NCBI GenBank assembly: GCA_026126205.1
Contig: JAHCJP010000001.1
Location: forward strand, 124,001-188,000
DNA: 64,000 nt
Origin: Maricaulaceae bacterium
Lineage (GTDB): Bacteria; Pseudomonadota; Alphaproteobacteria; Caulobacterales; Maricaulaceae
Direction: 5' to 3'
Each line of letters opens with the position of its first letter. Position 1 is the stretch's first letter. Below are positions 15,708-22,476 of this stretch, piece after piece. Position numbers and translations under genes: made by a program. The notes beneath the pieces were generated by a model, which worked only from the letters and a program-made list of their open reading frames with translations, made no database searches and had not been told where the DNA came from.

Positions 15708-16141
15708 CAGCGAACCTCCCGGCCGTCTGCGATCAGGTCGTTGACGGCGGTCAGCGCCGCCAGCAGCTTCCGTCCGCGCCTGATCTCGGCCCGAAGCTCC
15801 CCGTGCAGCACCGCGGCCTCGGCCCGCGAGGACTGGATCAGTTTCGCCATCGGGTCGTTCTGTTTCAGGCGCAGCGCCAGCTGCGCATCCGGGGGCAGCA
15901 ACCGCACCGAATATTCCCAGCCGCCGCCGCGACCCTTGCGCCTGCGGCGCATCGGCGCGCCGCTGTCGTCCGTCGCCCGGTCCCAGCCTTCGCGCTGGGC
16001 GTAAGCGGCCACGCCGCGATTTGTCGCCGGCAGGCCCGGCAGCTTCAGCGCCGCCAGCTCGGCGCAGCTGAACCAGCCGGCCTTGGCGGCGGCGGCGCGG
16101 GCGGCCTGCCCGCCGGAGCGCTTTGAGCGAAGGCGGGTCAT
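15707..16141 (-). CDS. Stand-alone Mu-type HTH protein (duplicate of the transposase N-terminal domain)
   Basis: 144 residues. Residues about 22-85 (GWFSCAELAALKLPGLPATN, then AAYAQREGWDRATDD and GRGGGWEY) are nearly the same as residues 7-62 of transposase A encoded next. A helical tail ending ALTAVNDLIADGREVR follows. The two segments are about 90 percent identical in DNA, so the gene arose by a fairly recent tandem copy. In Mu the repressor c carries a related domain and competes with transposase for the operator/enhancer. This protein may likewise compete with, or assist, transposase. ATGA overlap fixes the start. Confidence 0.85.
   Translation of the reverse strand: MTRLRSKRSGGQAARAAAAKAGWFSCAELAALKLPGLPATNRGVAAYAQREGWDRATDDSGAPMRRRRKGRGGGWEYSVRLLPPDAQLALRLKQNDPMAKLIQSSRAEAAVLHGELRAEIRRGRKLLAALTAVNDLIADGREVR
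15908..16086. repeat. Direct repeat copy 2 (stand-alone HTH gene)
   Basis: Partner of 15519-15697, same length and orientation, about 390 bases away. It encodes the helix-turn-helix of the 144-residue protein. Confidence 0.85.
16100..16138. repeat. Family D palindromic repeat at the start of the stand-alone HTH gene
   Basis: CTGCCCGCCGGAGCGCTTTG then AGCGAAGGCGGG, related to 877-922 and 3726-3774. It encodes the basic N-terminal residues (RLRSKRSGGQAAR) absent from the transposase copy. Confidence 0.5.
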
Positions 16142-16479
16142 TCGGCGGCGCCTCCGCTCTCGCGATGGCCGGGCTGGCGCCAGCGCTCCATGGCGTCGCT
16201 GATCAGGAAGCACTCGCGGAACTTGCCCGACCCCGCGGGCCGCGGCGGCGCGGGCGCCGCCGCGATCAGCGCGGCGATCTCCTGCAGCTTCTGCAGGGCG
16301 GCCTGCGTCTGGCCCGAATAGAGATAGGCGAACATCTCAACCAGCCCCGGCGCCGCCGGGTCTTTCGCGCGCAGCACGAAATACGGCTCCTCCGGGAACA
16401 GCTTGCCCAGGCAGTCATAGGGCGAGGGATTGGCCATCGACCCGCGCGGCGCGCCGGGATCGGGCTGGGCGGCGCTCAT
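16138..16479 (-). CDS. Hypothetical early phage protein
   Basis: 113 residues (PYDCLGKLFPEEPYFVLRAK, then VEMFAYLYSGQTQAALQKL). A helical middle is followed by a Pro/Ala linker and KFRECFLISDAMERWRQ. No function recognised. ATGA overlaps bind it to both neighbours in the early operon. Confidence 0.65.
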   Translation of the reverse strand: MSAAQPDPGAPRGSMANPSPYDCLGKLFPEEPYFVLRAKDPAAPGLVEMFAYLYSGQTQAALQKLQEIAALIAAAPAPPRPAGSGKFRECFLISDAMERWRQPGHRESGGAAE

Positions 16480-16619
16480 CTGTCCGCCTCCGCGGTTATG
16501 GTCATCATCAGCGGCGGCCGCTGCTGGCTCGCCGCCACCCCGGCCATGGCCAGCGCCATCAGCGCGGCCATCGCCACGCTGACCGCCGTCAGCCAGGGGG
16601 TCTCGCGCCGCCCGCTCAC
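16476..16619 (-). CDS. Small single-pass membrane protein (47 residues)
   Basis: A GTG start at 16619-16617 gives 47 residues: a basic N-terminus (VSGRRE), one membrane segment (TPWLTAVSVAMAALMALAMA, about residues 7-26) and a short polar tail. GTG overlaps the upstream stop by two bases (GTGA-like junction) and its TGA overlaps the next ATG. This fills what would otherwise be a gap in an otherwise gapless operon. Mu-like phages carry small membrane proteins here, but none is recognised. Confidence 0.55.
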   Translation of the reverse strand: MSGRRETPWLTAVSVAMAALMALAMAGVAASQQRPPLMMTITAEADR

Positions 16620-16834
16620 CTGCCGCCTCCCGTGCGTTCGCCGCCGCCGGCCCGGAAGCCCGAGAAATGGCGGAAGCCCGGCGGGGTCAGCTCCGCGGCG
16701 GCGCTGCAGTCCGGGCGCGCCGGTTCGGCGGTCAGCACCCGGCGCTCGCGCGGCGCCGCCGGGTCGAACATCACCGCGTGCGGTTCGGCGAACAGGGCGG
16801 CGCCGCCGCCCCTGCGGTCACGTAATCGGGTCAT
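16616..16834 (-). CDS. Small basic early phage protein
   Basis: 72 residues (MTRLRDRRGGGAALFAEPHA, ending in a Gly/Arg-rich tail). The ATG at 16834 forms an ATGA junction with the previous stop. Low complexity makes homology hard to judge. Its place in the gapless chain supports it as a gene. Confidence 0.5.
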   Translation of the reverse strand: MTRLRDRRGGGAALFAEPHAVMFDPAAPRERRVLTAEPARPDCSAAAELTPPGFRHFSGFRAGGGERTGGGR

Positions 16835-17307
16835 TTGCGTCTCCCCAGGGAACTGATCTGCACCGGCGCCAGGCGCTCCAGCCGCCGGGCCTCCTCGGCC
16901 AGCGCCTGCGCCTGCTTGCGCGCCAGCGCCGCCTGCGCCAGCAGGGCCTCCTCGCCCTGCAGCAGCGTCAGCCCGTCGCCTTCCAGAACCACCGTCCACA
17001 GCCAGGCCTGGCCGGTGGCGCGGATGAAGGCCTTCAGGCGCACGACGCTGATGGTGTGGGTTTCGCGGGCGGCGCTTGTGTAGGCGTCGATCATCGCCTT
17101 GCTCACCTCGACGCCGAGGATCGCGCTCATCCGCCCCGCGATCTCGTAGCGGTCCAGACCGCAGTCGCGGATCGCGCGCGCCATCGCCGCCGCCAGCCGC
17201 GCGTTGAAATCCAGCGCGCTCGGCAGCTCGCGCGGCGTCTCCACCGGGAACAGCCGGGCGTGGGAGAACAGGTCGGGCGTGTCGCGGTCGCGGCGCTGCT
17301 TAGCCAT
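16831..17307 (-). CDS. Hypothetical early phage protein next to ParB
   Basis: 158 residues. The middle part (DRYEIAGRMSAILGVEVSKA, then SVVRLKAFIRATGQAWLW) looks like a DNA-binding helical domain conserved beside ParB-like genes in Mu-like phages of proteobacteria. A C-terminal coiled coil (LLAQAALARKQAQALAEE) follows. No proven function. It overlaps the ParB-like gene by eight bases. Confidence 0.68.
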   Translation of the reverse strand: MAKQRRDRDTPDLFSHARLFPVETPRELPSALDFNARLAAAMARAIRDCGLDRYEIAGRMSAILGVEVSKAMIDAYTSAARETHTISVVRLKAFIRATGQAWLWTVVLEGDGLTLLQGEEALLAQAALARKQAQALAEEARRLERLAPVQISSLGRRK

Positions 17308-18193
17308 CGCGGCCCTCCTTGAGGGTCCAGCCCAGGCTCTGCGCCGGCAGGATCAGCGCTTTCAGAATCTTCCGCTTTTCGGCGATGCTGGCGCGGTTCC
17401 AGACCCGTTCGAACTCGGCTGCCGCGCTCCGTTCCGGCTTCACCGGAACCGGCTTCCCGGTGGCCGCGGCGCGCGCCGCCGCCACCGTCTTCGCCTTGCC
17501 GGCGATCAGCGCCTCGGCGGCCCTGGCCTGCTCTTCCCGGTCGCCGATCGCGGCCAGGCCGCGCAGCAGGCTGTCATTATCGGCGAGCGGCGACCCGGAC
17601 AGGCGCTGGCGCAGCGCCGCCGGCAGACCGGCGAAAGTGGCCAGGGCGCGGTAGATCGATTGGCCGGAGAGACTGGTTTCGGCGGCCGTCTCGGCGACGA
17701 AGCCCATTCGCGACGGCACGTAACCGTCAATTTTCTCATGCTTGAGAAAATTCTTCGGAGGCCGGCCCCGCTTGGGCTTGGGCAGCGACTCGTCCCTCAC
17801 CAGCTCGCCGGGATTGCGCTCCGCCCATATCTCCAGCCGGCCCGCTAGATTCTCGATCCGCTCCAGCGCCGTCAGGTCCTGGCGGATCAGGTTCTCGTCG
17901 ATCTCGTAGAGCCGCGCCTCGGCGTCGGTCATCTCGCGGATGATCGAGGGCACGAAGCGCCGCTCCAGAATCCTGTGCGCCTCAAGCCGGTGAAGGCCGG
18001 CGACCAGGCCGTAGCCGCCGTTCAGCGGCCGGATCAGGATCGGCTGCCCCAGCCCGCCTTCCCTGATCGACTGCGCCAGGTTCCGCGCGTGCGCGGCGTT
18101 CAGCTTGCGGACTCGATCGCCGGTGCGGATCAGGTCGATCGCGACGCCCGCCGCGTCGATCAGCTCCGGCGGAAGGGGCGCGGCCGCGGTCAT
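17300..18193 (-). CDS. ParB/Srx-domain phage protein
   Basis: 297 residues from ATG 18193, which overlaps the previous stop by one base. The N-terminal ParB/Srx domain spans about residues 18-100 (LAQSIREGGLGQPILIRPL, GLVAGLHRLEAHRIL, YEIDENLIRQDLTALER). Then follow a helix-turn-helix-like middle and an Arg/Lys-rich tail. Mu-like phages of Alphaproteobacteria often carry such a gene early; in plasmids the domain binds CTP and DNA. No ParA partner is present, so segregation is unlikely and regulation or DNA processing more plausible. A 24-bp AT-rich palindrome lies inside the gene. Confidence 0.85.
   Translation of the reverse strand: MTAAAPLPPELIDAAGVAIDLIRTGDRVRKLNAAHARNLAQSIREGGLGQPILIRPLNGGYGLVAGLHRLEAHRILERRFVPSIIREMTDAEARLYEIDENLIRQDLTALERIENLAGRLEIWAERNPGELVRDESLPKPKRGRPPKNFLKHEKIDGYVPSRMGFVAETAAETSLSGQSIYRALATFAGLPAALRQRLSGSPLADNDSLLRGLAAIGDREEQARAAEALIAGKAKTVAAARAAATGKPVPVKPERSAAAEFERVWNRASIAEKRKILKALILPAQSLGWTLKEGRDG
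17729..17752. repeat. AT-rich palindrome inside the ParB-like gene
   Basis: AATTTTCTCA (17729-17738) and TGAGAAAATT (17743-17752) pair perfectly around TGCT. The AT-rich sequence stands out in GC-rich coding DNA. It encodes KNFLKHEKI. It may be a protein-binding site or chance; a self-binding site for the ParB-like protein is one possibility. Confidence 0.6.
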
Positions 18194-18897
18194 CAGTGCG
18201 CCTCCCGCGACGGCGTCTGCGCCTTCAGCAGGTCCAGCGCCTTCCAGAACCGGTGAATGGAAGACCGGCTCGGCGCCCGTGATTCGCCGAACGCCGTTGC
18301 GATCTCGGCCCGGCACCGGTCCAGCGTCATCTGCCGGTGACGGGACAGGATCGCGCCGCGCACCTCGGCGTCATGCCACCACGCCGGGCGGCGCTGCAGG
18401 CGCAGATGGCCGAACACCGCCTCCGAATGGGTCAGCGCCCGCGCCGCCGGCAGCGGGTTCTCCATCAGGGCTTCCAGCCTCTGGCCCAGCGCCTCCAGCG
18501 CGGCGATGCGCGATTCCAGCCGCGCCATGGCCAGTGCCGCCGGATCGGGCGCATGGGCGGCCTCTACCAGCTCGCCGCGCCGCCACGCCATGAAGACGGA
18601 GATGACCTGCGATCTTACCTGCGCGGCCTTCTCGGTGCGCGCGAACATGCACACCAGAAGCGCCTGCGCCTCGTTAAGCCAGTAGGACTGGGTTTCCCTT
18701 ACCGCCCCCGAGCCGATCTCGACCATTGCTTCAGATTGAAGCAATGGTCCGTGCATCAGGATTTCGTCGCGGTTCCGGTTAATGGTCGTGCGGATGAATG
18801 TGGGGCGGCTATAGCCCAGCACCTCGCCCAGCCGGATGTCCTGCACACGCGGCTCGCCCGCCATGGGGGCCAGATCGGATATCGCCAGCGCTCCCAT
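18193..18897 (-). CDS. Rha/antirepressor-like phage regulator with C-terminal HTH
   Basis: 234 residues. The N-terminal half (DIRLGEVLGYSRPTFIRTTI, then YWLNEAQALLVCMFARTEKA and VISVFMAWRRGEL) follows the Rha/KilA-type antirepressor plan. A coiled coil (AMARLESRIAALEALGQRLE) and a C-terminal helix-turn-helix (SRSSIHRFWKALDLL) come next. Second in the early operon, it probably modulates the lysis-lysogeny switch. Residues 51-58 are encoded over a perfect 29-bp palindrome (18721-18749). It starts 2 bases after the previous stop. Confidence 0.75.
   Translation of the reverse strand: MGALAISDLAPMAGEPRVQDIRLGEVLGYSRPTFIRTTINRNRDEILMHGPLLQSEAMVEIGSGAVRETQSYWLNEAQALLVCMFARTEKAAQVRSQVISVFMAWRRGELVEAAHAPDPAALAMARLESRIAALEALGQRLEALMENPLPAARALTHSEAVFGHLRLQRRPAWWHDAEVRGAILSRHRQMTLDRCRAEIATAFGESRAPSRSSIHRFWKALDLLKAQTPSREAH
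18721..18749. repeat. Perfect 29-bp palindrome inside the Rha-like gene
   Basis: GACCATTGCTTCA (18721-18733) is separated by GAT from its exact reverse complement (18737-18749). Thirteen paired bases inside coding sequence is unlikely by chance. It could be an operator or, in mRNA, a strong hairpin. Confidence 0.75.
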
Positions 18898-18899
18898 GT

Positions 18900-19145
18900 C
18901 TAGACCGCCCTGCGGATTGAACGCTGCGCCGGCGCGCCGGGCGCGCTAGCGTCGTGGCTGGCGGCGAGGATGCGGGCGCGCAGCGCCTTGGCCTTCGGGC
19001 CGTTCCGGCGGCCGTCCAAGGCGACGCTGGCGTAACCGCTGTTCACGCCATGGGCGTCGCACCACGCTTTCAGGCTGGAGCCGGCCAGGATGAATCGCGT
19101 GCGCGTCTCGCGCAGTAACTGGGGAGTGCCTTCCGGAGTGCGCAT
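18900..19145 (-). CDS. First early gene: small basic DNA-binding (Cro/Ner-like) protein
   Basis: 81 residues. The central part (LKAWCDAHGVNSGYASVALD, then GRRNGPKAKALRARIL) has the look of a short helix-turn-helix, and the protein is strongly basic. As the first gene downstream of the early promoter it occupies the place of Mu ner, a negative regulator of early and repressor transcription. The assignment rests on position and composition. The start lacks a clear Shine-Dalgarno site. Confidence 0.6.
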   Translation of the reverse strand: MRTPEGTPQLLRETRTRFILAGSSLKAWCDAHGVNSGYASVALDGRRNGPKAKALRARILAASHDASAPGAPAQRSIRRAV

Positions 19146-19169
19146 GGTATGAATCGGCCCAAGAAGTTA

Positions 19170-19216
19170 TTGAAGGTGACAAGTCACGTATCTCATGCGG
19201 ATAGGTGACAAGTCAA
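19170..19216 (-). promoter_or_regulatory. Early promoter with two repressor operators
   Basis: Two identical copies of GGTGACAAGTCA lie at 19175-19186 and 19204-19215, 29 bases apart. Each holds the dyad TGAC-AA-GTCA. On the minus strand TTGACT (19211-19216) and GATACG (19187-19192) form a -35/-10 pair with an 18-base spacer. The first operator overlaps the -35 box; the second lies at the start of transcription. Repressor bound to both would shut the early operon. The repressor ATG is 8 bases from the right-hand copy, so its own transcription is likely controlled too. Confidence 0.78.
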
Positions 19217-19222
19217 CACGCC

Positions 19223-19654
19223 ATGAGCTCGTCGGATATTGAGGCTCTAAAATCTGCTGTGGGGGCTCAGACTGACGCTGAGTTGGCGGGCTATCTCGGT
19301 ATAACGAGAACCACGATCAGCCAGTGGCGCTTGCGCGGGAAAATTCCTAAAAAATACAAGACGTTACTAATCACGCCATCGTTGGACGAAATCAGAGGCT
19401 CTCTGAAAAATGCTTTTCGAATAAAGTTTTACGGCTCGGTAGAAAATAAATTTTGGATGGCAGCAGCTTTGCCATTAGTAATTGAAAGATGTAAAGCAGA
19501 AAAAAGCCCGGTTGATATTGAAGAAGAACTTATAGACATTCTGAGTGAGGCGGCGACTTTTTGTGAATTACACCTAAAAAAGGCGGCTCCTGAGAACAAC
19601 GAAGACGTGAACCAAGTCATTCAACACCTTCGTGCTTCGGCTGTGGTGAAATGA
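19223..19654 (+). CDS. CI-type phage repressor
   Basis: 143 residues. The N-terminal helix-turn-helix (SDIEALKSAVGAQTDAELAG, then YLGITRTTISQWRLRGKIP, residues about 4-40) is of the bacteriophage CI type. The C-terminal part is helical and acidic, without the Ser/Lys autoprotease motifs of LexA-like repressors, so RecA-driven cleavage is unlikely. It is one of only two plus-strand genes in the prophage and is clearly richer in A+T than its neighbours. ATG 19223 is chosen over an in-frame GTG at 19205 because the operator lies between them; the mRNA may be leaderless. Confidence 0.85.
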   Translation: MSSSDIEALKSAVGAQTDAELAGYLGITRTTISQWRLRGKIPKKYKTLLITPSLDEIRGSLKNAFRIKFYGSVENKFWMAAALPLVIERCKAEKSPVDIEEELIDILSEAATFCELHLKKAAPENNEDVNQVIQHLRASAVVK

Positions 19655-20394
19655 TGGATGCCCCCCTCCATATCTATGGAGTTGAGCTCGGCCTCATCGG
19701 AAAACTCGAAGCGGTCTGCCCCCATTGCGAATCCAGTCTTCCCAAGTTTCCGGTCCGCAAGACGGCGTGCCGCGCCTGCGGGGGAATCAACTATGTCCGC
19801 ACGAGGCCGTTTGACCGGAAAAGGGTGCTTGTAACCGCCTCGGAAGCGGAAGAGGTTGAGGCGATGTGGTCGGCGCTGAAGCGTCTTCGCGATGCCATCG
19901 GCATGGACCCCAGCTTTACCGCCGGCAAGGAAGCAGCGACTGCCCTGCGCCAGCCTAAGCTATCAAGCACGTCGTTGGATTGGGAGCGCCTTCTTGACGA
20001 GGCGCTCAACAAAGTCCGGCATCATCTGGGCGCCAGACAGGTTGGGCTTCTCCGCAACGCCGTCAGCGTTCTTGCTGAGATCAGTTTTGCGTGTGGAAAG
20101 CGTGATGATGCTTTGCGTTTGGGAACGCTTGTCCTCGCGCTCGACAACGCCCAAGGCTTCAATCCGCCTCGCGCGGGCCTAGTACCCGGAATGCTTCGGC
20201 GCGTTGCATCCTACATTGATGATCCCGATTGGGCCGATATTCTTATGAAGGCGCGCGAAAGCTCCGCTGTCGTGGCTGGCCTCGGCGGGCGGTCGAACCC
20301 GGCGGCGGTAACCTCTGCGTTGAAGGCAACATACGCGGCTGCGCGTAGCCAGTCGGTTCGGACCCTCGCCGCAAATTGCGGCGAGGGTCGCTGA
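19651..20394 (+). CDS. Zinc-ribbon protein of unknown function, co-transcribed with the repressor
   Basis: 247 residues. The N-terminus has a four-cysteine zinc ribbon (CPHC about residue 23, CRAC about 39). The rest is helical (LDWERLLDEALNKVRHHLGA, EISFACGKRDDALRLGTLVL) and TPR-like. Its ATG overlaps the repressor stop (ATGA), so it is expressed from the prophage state. Genes in this place (between repressor and phage end) are often lysogenic-conversion or superinfection-exclusion genes, which would make it a defence candidate. I recognise no family. Confidence 0.7.
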   Translation: MMDAPLHIYGVELGLIGKLEAVCPHCESSLPKFPVRKTACRACGGINYVRTRPFDRKRVLVTASEAEEVEAMWSALKRLRDAIGMDPSFTAGKEAATALRQPKLSSTSLDWERLLDEALNKVRHHLGARQVGLLRNAVSVLAEISFACGKRDDALRLGTLVLALDNAQGFNPPRAGLVPGMLRRVASYIDDPDWADILMKARESSAVVAGLGGRSNPAAVTSALKATYAAARSQSVRTLAANCGEGR

Positions 20395-20419
20395 GGAGTT
20401 TGCCGCACTGCGCGGCAAA
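20361..20419 (+). terminator. Two hairpins at the end of the lysogeny operon
   Basis: GACCCTCGCCGCAA pairs with its exact complement ending at 20389 (stem inside the last codons of the zinc-ribbon gene). TTTGCCGC (20399-20406) pairs with GCGGCAAA (20412-20419). The second is followed only by TTCC, so termination strength is uncertain. Confidence 0.5.
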
Positions 20420-20434
20420 TTCCCGGCGCGATTC

Positions 20435-20702
20435 TCGTGCAGGTTCTGCGTGCAGGCGCCGGCGCGCGCGGCTGGCCTTTCATCGCACCTATCCTTATGT
20501 TTTGGTTTAGATATTTCCAGCCGTGCATGTTCGAAACCGCAGAATATGGTTAATTTGCAGCTTCGCGTGCAGGTTCCGGGGCCGGATTCGGCGGCGCGGG
20601 GCGCGGCGCGGGCGGCTTTCGTATCCGGTCTTTGAAAGCGTTTCAGCCTGTGCTGTAAAGGGTTTTCGAACCGGCGCGGACGGGCCTTCAAAGGCGTTTC
20701 GA
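20435..20702. repeat. Phage left-end repeat region (candidate transposase-binding sites)
   Basis: Two repeat families lie here. CGTGCAGGTTC or close variants start at 20435, 20449, 20522 and 20565. Three related 17-base units, CTTTGAAAGCGTTTCAG (20630), CTGTAAAGGGTTTTCGA (20653) and CTTCAAAGGCGTTTCGA (20686), are spaced 23 and 33 bases, that is ten bases apart in phase. Mu transposase binds three such sites at the left end. The exact phage/host junction to the right is not visible because the other end lies outside the window. Confidence 0.55.
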
Positions 20703-20917
20703 ATGTCTATCCCGCGCTCCGGATTGAACTGTCGGAAACGGGCGGAATCGCGCCGATGCCTCATAATACCGTGACAACCGCCGCGGCCGTTTTTGGCGAC
20801 CCTGACACCCCGTCGCGCCTTGCAGGGCAAGGGTTCATCCCGCATCGTCCCAGCGCAACCCGTCAAGTCCCGCCCCTCTAGATTCAAGTGTCGCCTAACA
20901 CTGACGGAGATGAAGCC
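20703..20917. other. Region containing the prophage/chromosome junction and the lpd upstream region
   Basis: No gene is seen. The phage end should be marked by CA on this strand (complement of TG) and followed by a 5-bp target duplication shared with the far end. The CA at 20775-20776 is one candidate, but nothing in the window proves it. Confidence 0.4.
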
Positions 20918-22336
20918 ATGAAACACCGCAAATGCCAGGTTCTCGTCGTCGGCGGCGGGCCGGGGGGCTATCCGGCGGCGATCCGCGCCGGTCAGCTCGG
21001 CCTCGACGTGGTTATCGTCGACAAGCACGGGCTGGGCGGAACCTGCCTCAACCGCGGCTGCATTCCGTCCAAGGCCTTCATCCACGCCGCCGCGAAGTTC
21101 GAGGCGATGGCCCGCCACGCCGGCGAACCGGCGCTGGGCATTTCGCTGCAGGCGCCGCCGGCGCTCGACATGGCCGGGCTGACGGCGTGGAAGGACGGCG
21201 TGGTCAAGAAGCTGACCAGCGGCGTCGGCCAGTTGCTGAAGGCGGCGAAGGCCGAACACATCAACGGCTGGGCGGTATTCGAAAACGCCAAAACCTGCAC
21301 GGTCGAAACCGCGGACGGCGAGACGATCAAAATCACCGCCGAGCATGTGGTGCTGGCCACCGGCTCGGTGGAGGTGGAGTTGCCGTTCCTGAAATTCGGC
21401 GGTCCGGTGATCGGCTCCACCGCGGCGCTGGACCTGAAGCAATTGCCGGAAAAGCTGGTGGTCGTCGGCGCCGGCTATATCGGGCTGGAGCTGGGCATCG
21501 CCTTCCGCAAGCTGGGCGCGCAGGTGACCTTCGTCGAGGCGCTGGACCGCATCCTGCCGCTCTATGACAGGGAGATCACCCGCCCGGTGACGATGTGGCT
21601 GAAGAAGCATGGCGTCGACGTGCATCTGAACAGCAAGGCGAAAGGCGCCGTCACCGAAAAGGGCCAGACCTTTCTGGAATTCGAGGACGCGGACGGCAAG
21701 ATGCAGAAGCTGCCGGCCGGCGCCATTCTGGTCGCCGTCGGCCGCAAGCCGCTGACCGAAGGCTGGGGGCTTGAAAACATGGGCCTCGACATGGACGGCC
21801 GCTATGTGAAGGTCGATGATCGCTGCCGCACCGGCATGCGCGATGTGTGGGCGATCGGCGATCTGGCGGGCGAGCCGCTGCTGGCGCACAAGGCGACGGC
21901 GCAGGGCGAGATGGTGGCCGAGCTGATCGCCGGCCATCGCCGCGTGTTCGATCCCGCCGCCATCGCCGCGGTGTGCTTCACCGAGCCGGAGATCGTTGGC
22001 GCCGGCCTGACGCCCGACGAGGCGAAGGCGAAGGGCGAAGAGGTGATCACCGGCAAGTTCCCGCTCGCCGCCTCGGGCCGGTATCTGTCGATGGAGGCGG
22101 GGCTGGACGGCGGCTTCGTGCGCGTCACGGCGCGCAAGAGCGATCATGTCATCCTCGGCATTCACGCCGTCGGCGCGCATGTGGCGGAGCTTTCGGGCGA
22201 ATTCGCCCTGGCGCTGGAGATGGGCGCGCGGCTGGAAGACATCGCCCACACCATCCATGTGCACCCGACGCTGACCGAAGGCTTCATGGAATCGGCGCTC
22301 ACCGCCCTCGGCCACCCGATCCACATTTCGGCGTAG
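20918..22336 (+). CDS. lpdA: Dihydrolipoyl dehydrogenase (orphan copy)
   Basis: 472 residues. FAD-binding GGGPGGYPAAI, redox motif GGTCLNRGCIPSKA with both cysteines, NAD-binding VVVGAGYIGLELG, and C-terminal HVHPTLTE with the catalytic His-Glu pair. It reoxidises dihydrolipoamide of a 2-oxoacid or glycine-cleavage complex. No E1/E2 gene is adjacent, and a second, PDH-linked copy lies at 32638, so this one may serve a branched-chain or 2-oxoglutarate complex. ATG 20918 has GGAGA 7 bases upstream and is preferred over an in-frame GTG at 20888. It is the first chromosomal gene beside the prophage. Confidence 0.9.
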   Translation: MKHRKCQVLVVGGGPGGYPAAIRAGQLGLDVVIVDKHGLGGTCLNRGCIPSKAFIHAAAKFEAMARHAGEPALGISLQAPPALDMAGLTAWKDGVVKKLTSGVGQLLKAAKAEHINGWAVFENAKTCTVETADGETIKITAEHVVLATGSVEVELPFLKFGGPVIGSTAALDLKQLPEKLVVVGAGYIGLELGIAFRKLGAQVTFVEALDRILPLYDREITRPVTMWLKKHGVDVHLNSKAKGAVTEKGQTFLEFEDADGKMQKLPAGAILVAVGRKPLTEGWGLENMGLDMDGRYVKVDDRCRTGMRDVWAIGDLAGEPLLAHKATAQGEMVAELIAGHRRVFDPAAIAAVCFTEPEIVGAGLTPDEAKAKGEEVITGKFPLAASGRYLSMEAGLDGGFVRVTARKSDHVILGIHAVGAHVAELSGEFALALEMGARLEDIAHTIHVHPTLTEGFMESALTALGHPIHISA

Positions 22337-22354
22337 GGCGCTTATCCAACACAC

Positions 22355-22476
22355 CCTGTCATCCCGGGCGAGCCCGGACGCGCAGCGATCCGGGAGAGGC
22401 CCGGGACCCAAGCGGCCTTTCCGGACAAGGGGTTATGGGTCCCGGATCAGACCTGCGGTCTGTCCGGGATGACAGG
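22355..22476. repeat. Palindromic-ended intergenic repeat (CCTGTCATCCCGG type)
   Basis: CCTGTCATCCCGG at the left is the exact reverse complement of CCGGGATGACAGG at the right, enclosing 96 bases with further internal palindromes. Such elements are common between genes in Alphaproteobacteria. Here it follows the lpd gene closely and could also act as a transcript end. Confidence 0.75.

Larger units (their letters stand above)
1..20776 (-). mobile_element. Mu-like transposable prophage, left part (early, lysis and head-start genes)
   Basis: Gene content and order match phage Mu and its relatives: repressor, early genes, DDE transposase A, ATPase B, GemA, Mor/C activator, lysis genes, DUF2730, gp26-like, DUF3486, terminase, DUF935 portal, gpF, protease I, DUF2190. 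All but two genes lie on the minus strand and most neighbours overlap by 1-13 bases (often ATGA). The prophage continues beyond position 1, where the tail genes should lie. The right border (the phage left end) is not resolved: it should lie between the repeats ending at 20702 and the lpd promoter near 20880. No transposase or structural gene here looks broken, so the element may be intact, but half of it is unseen. Confidence 0.93.

Noticed and set aside
17300..18193. Plasmid-type partition system (ParAB)
   Set aside because: Only a ParB/Srx domain is present, with no ParA ATPase and within a phage early operon.
20507..22411. 634-codon minus-strand frame across the phage border and lpd
   Set aside because: Antisense to lipoamide dehydrogenase and spans the prophage junction; no domain.
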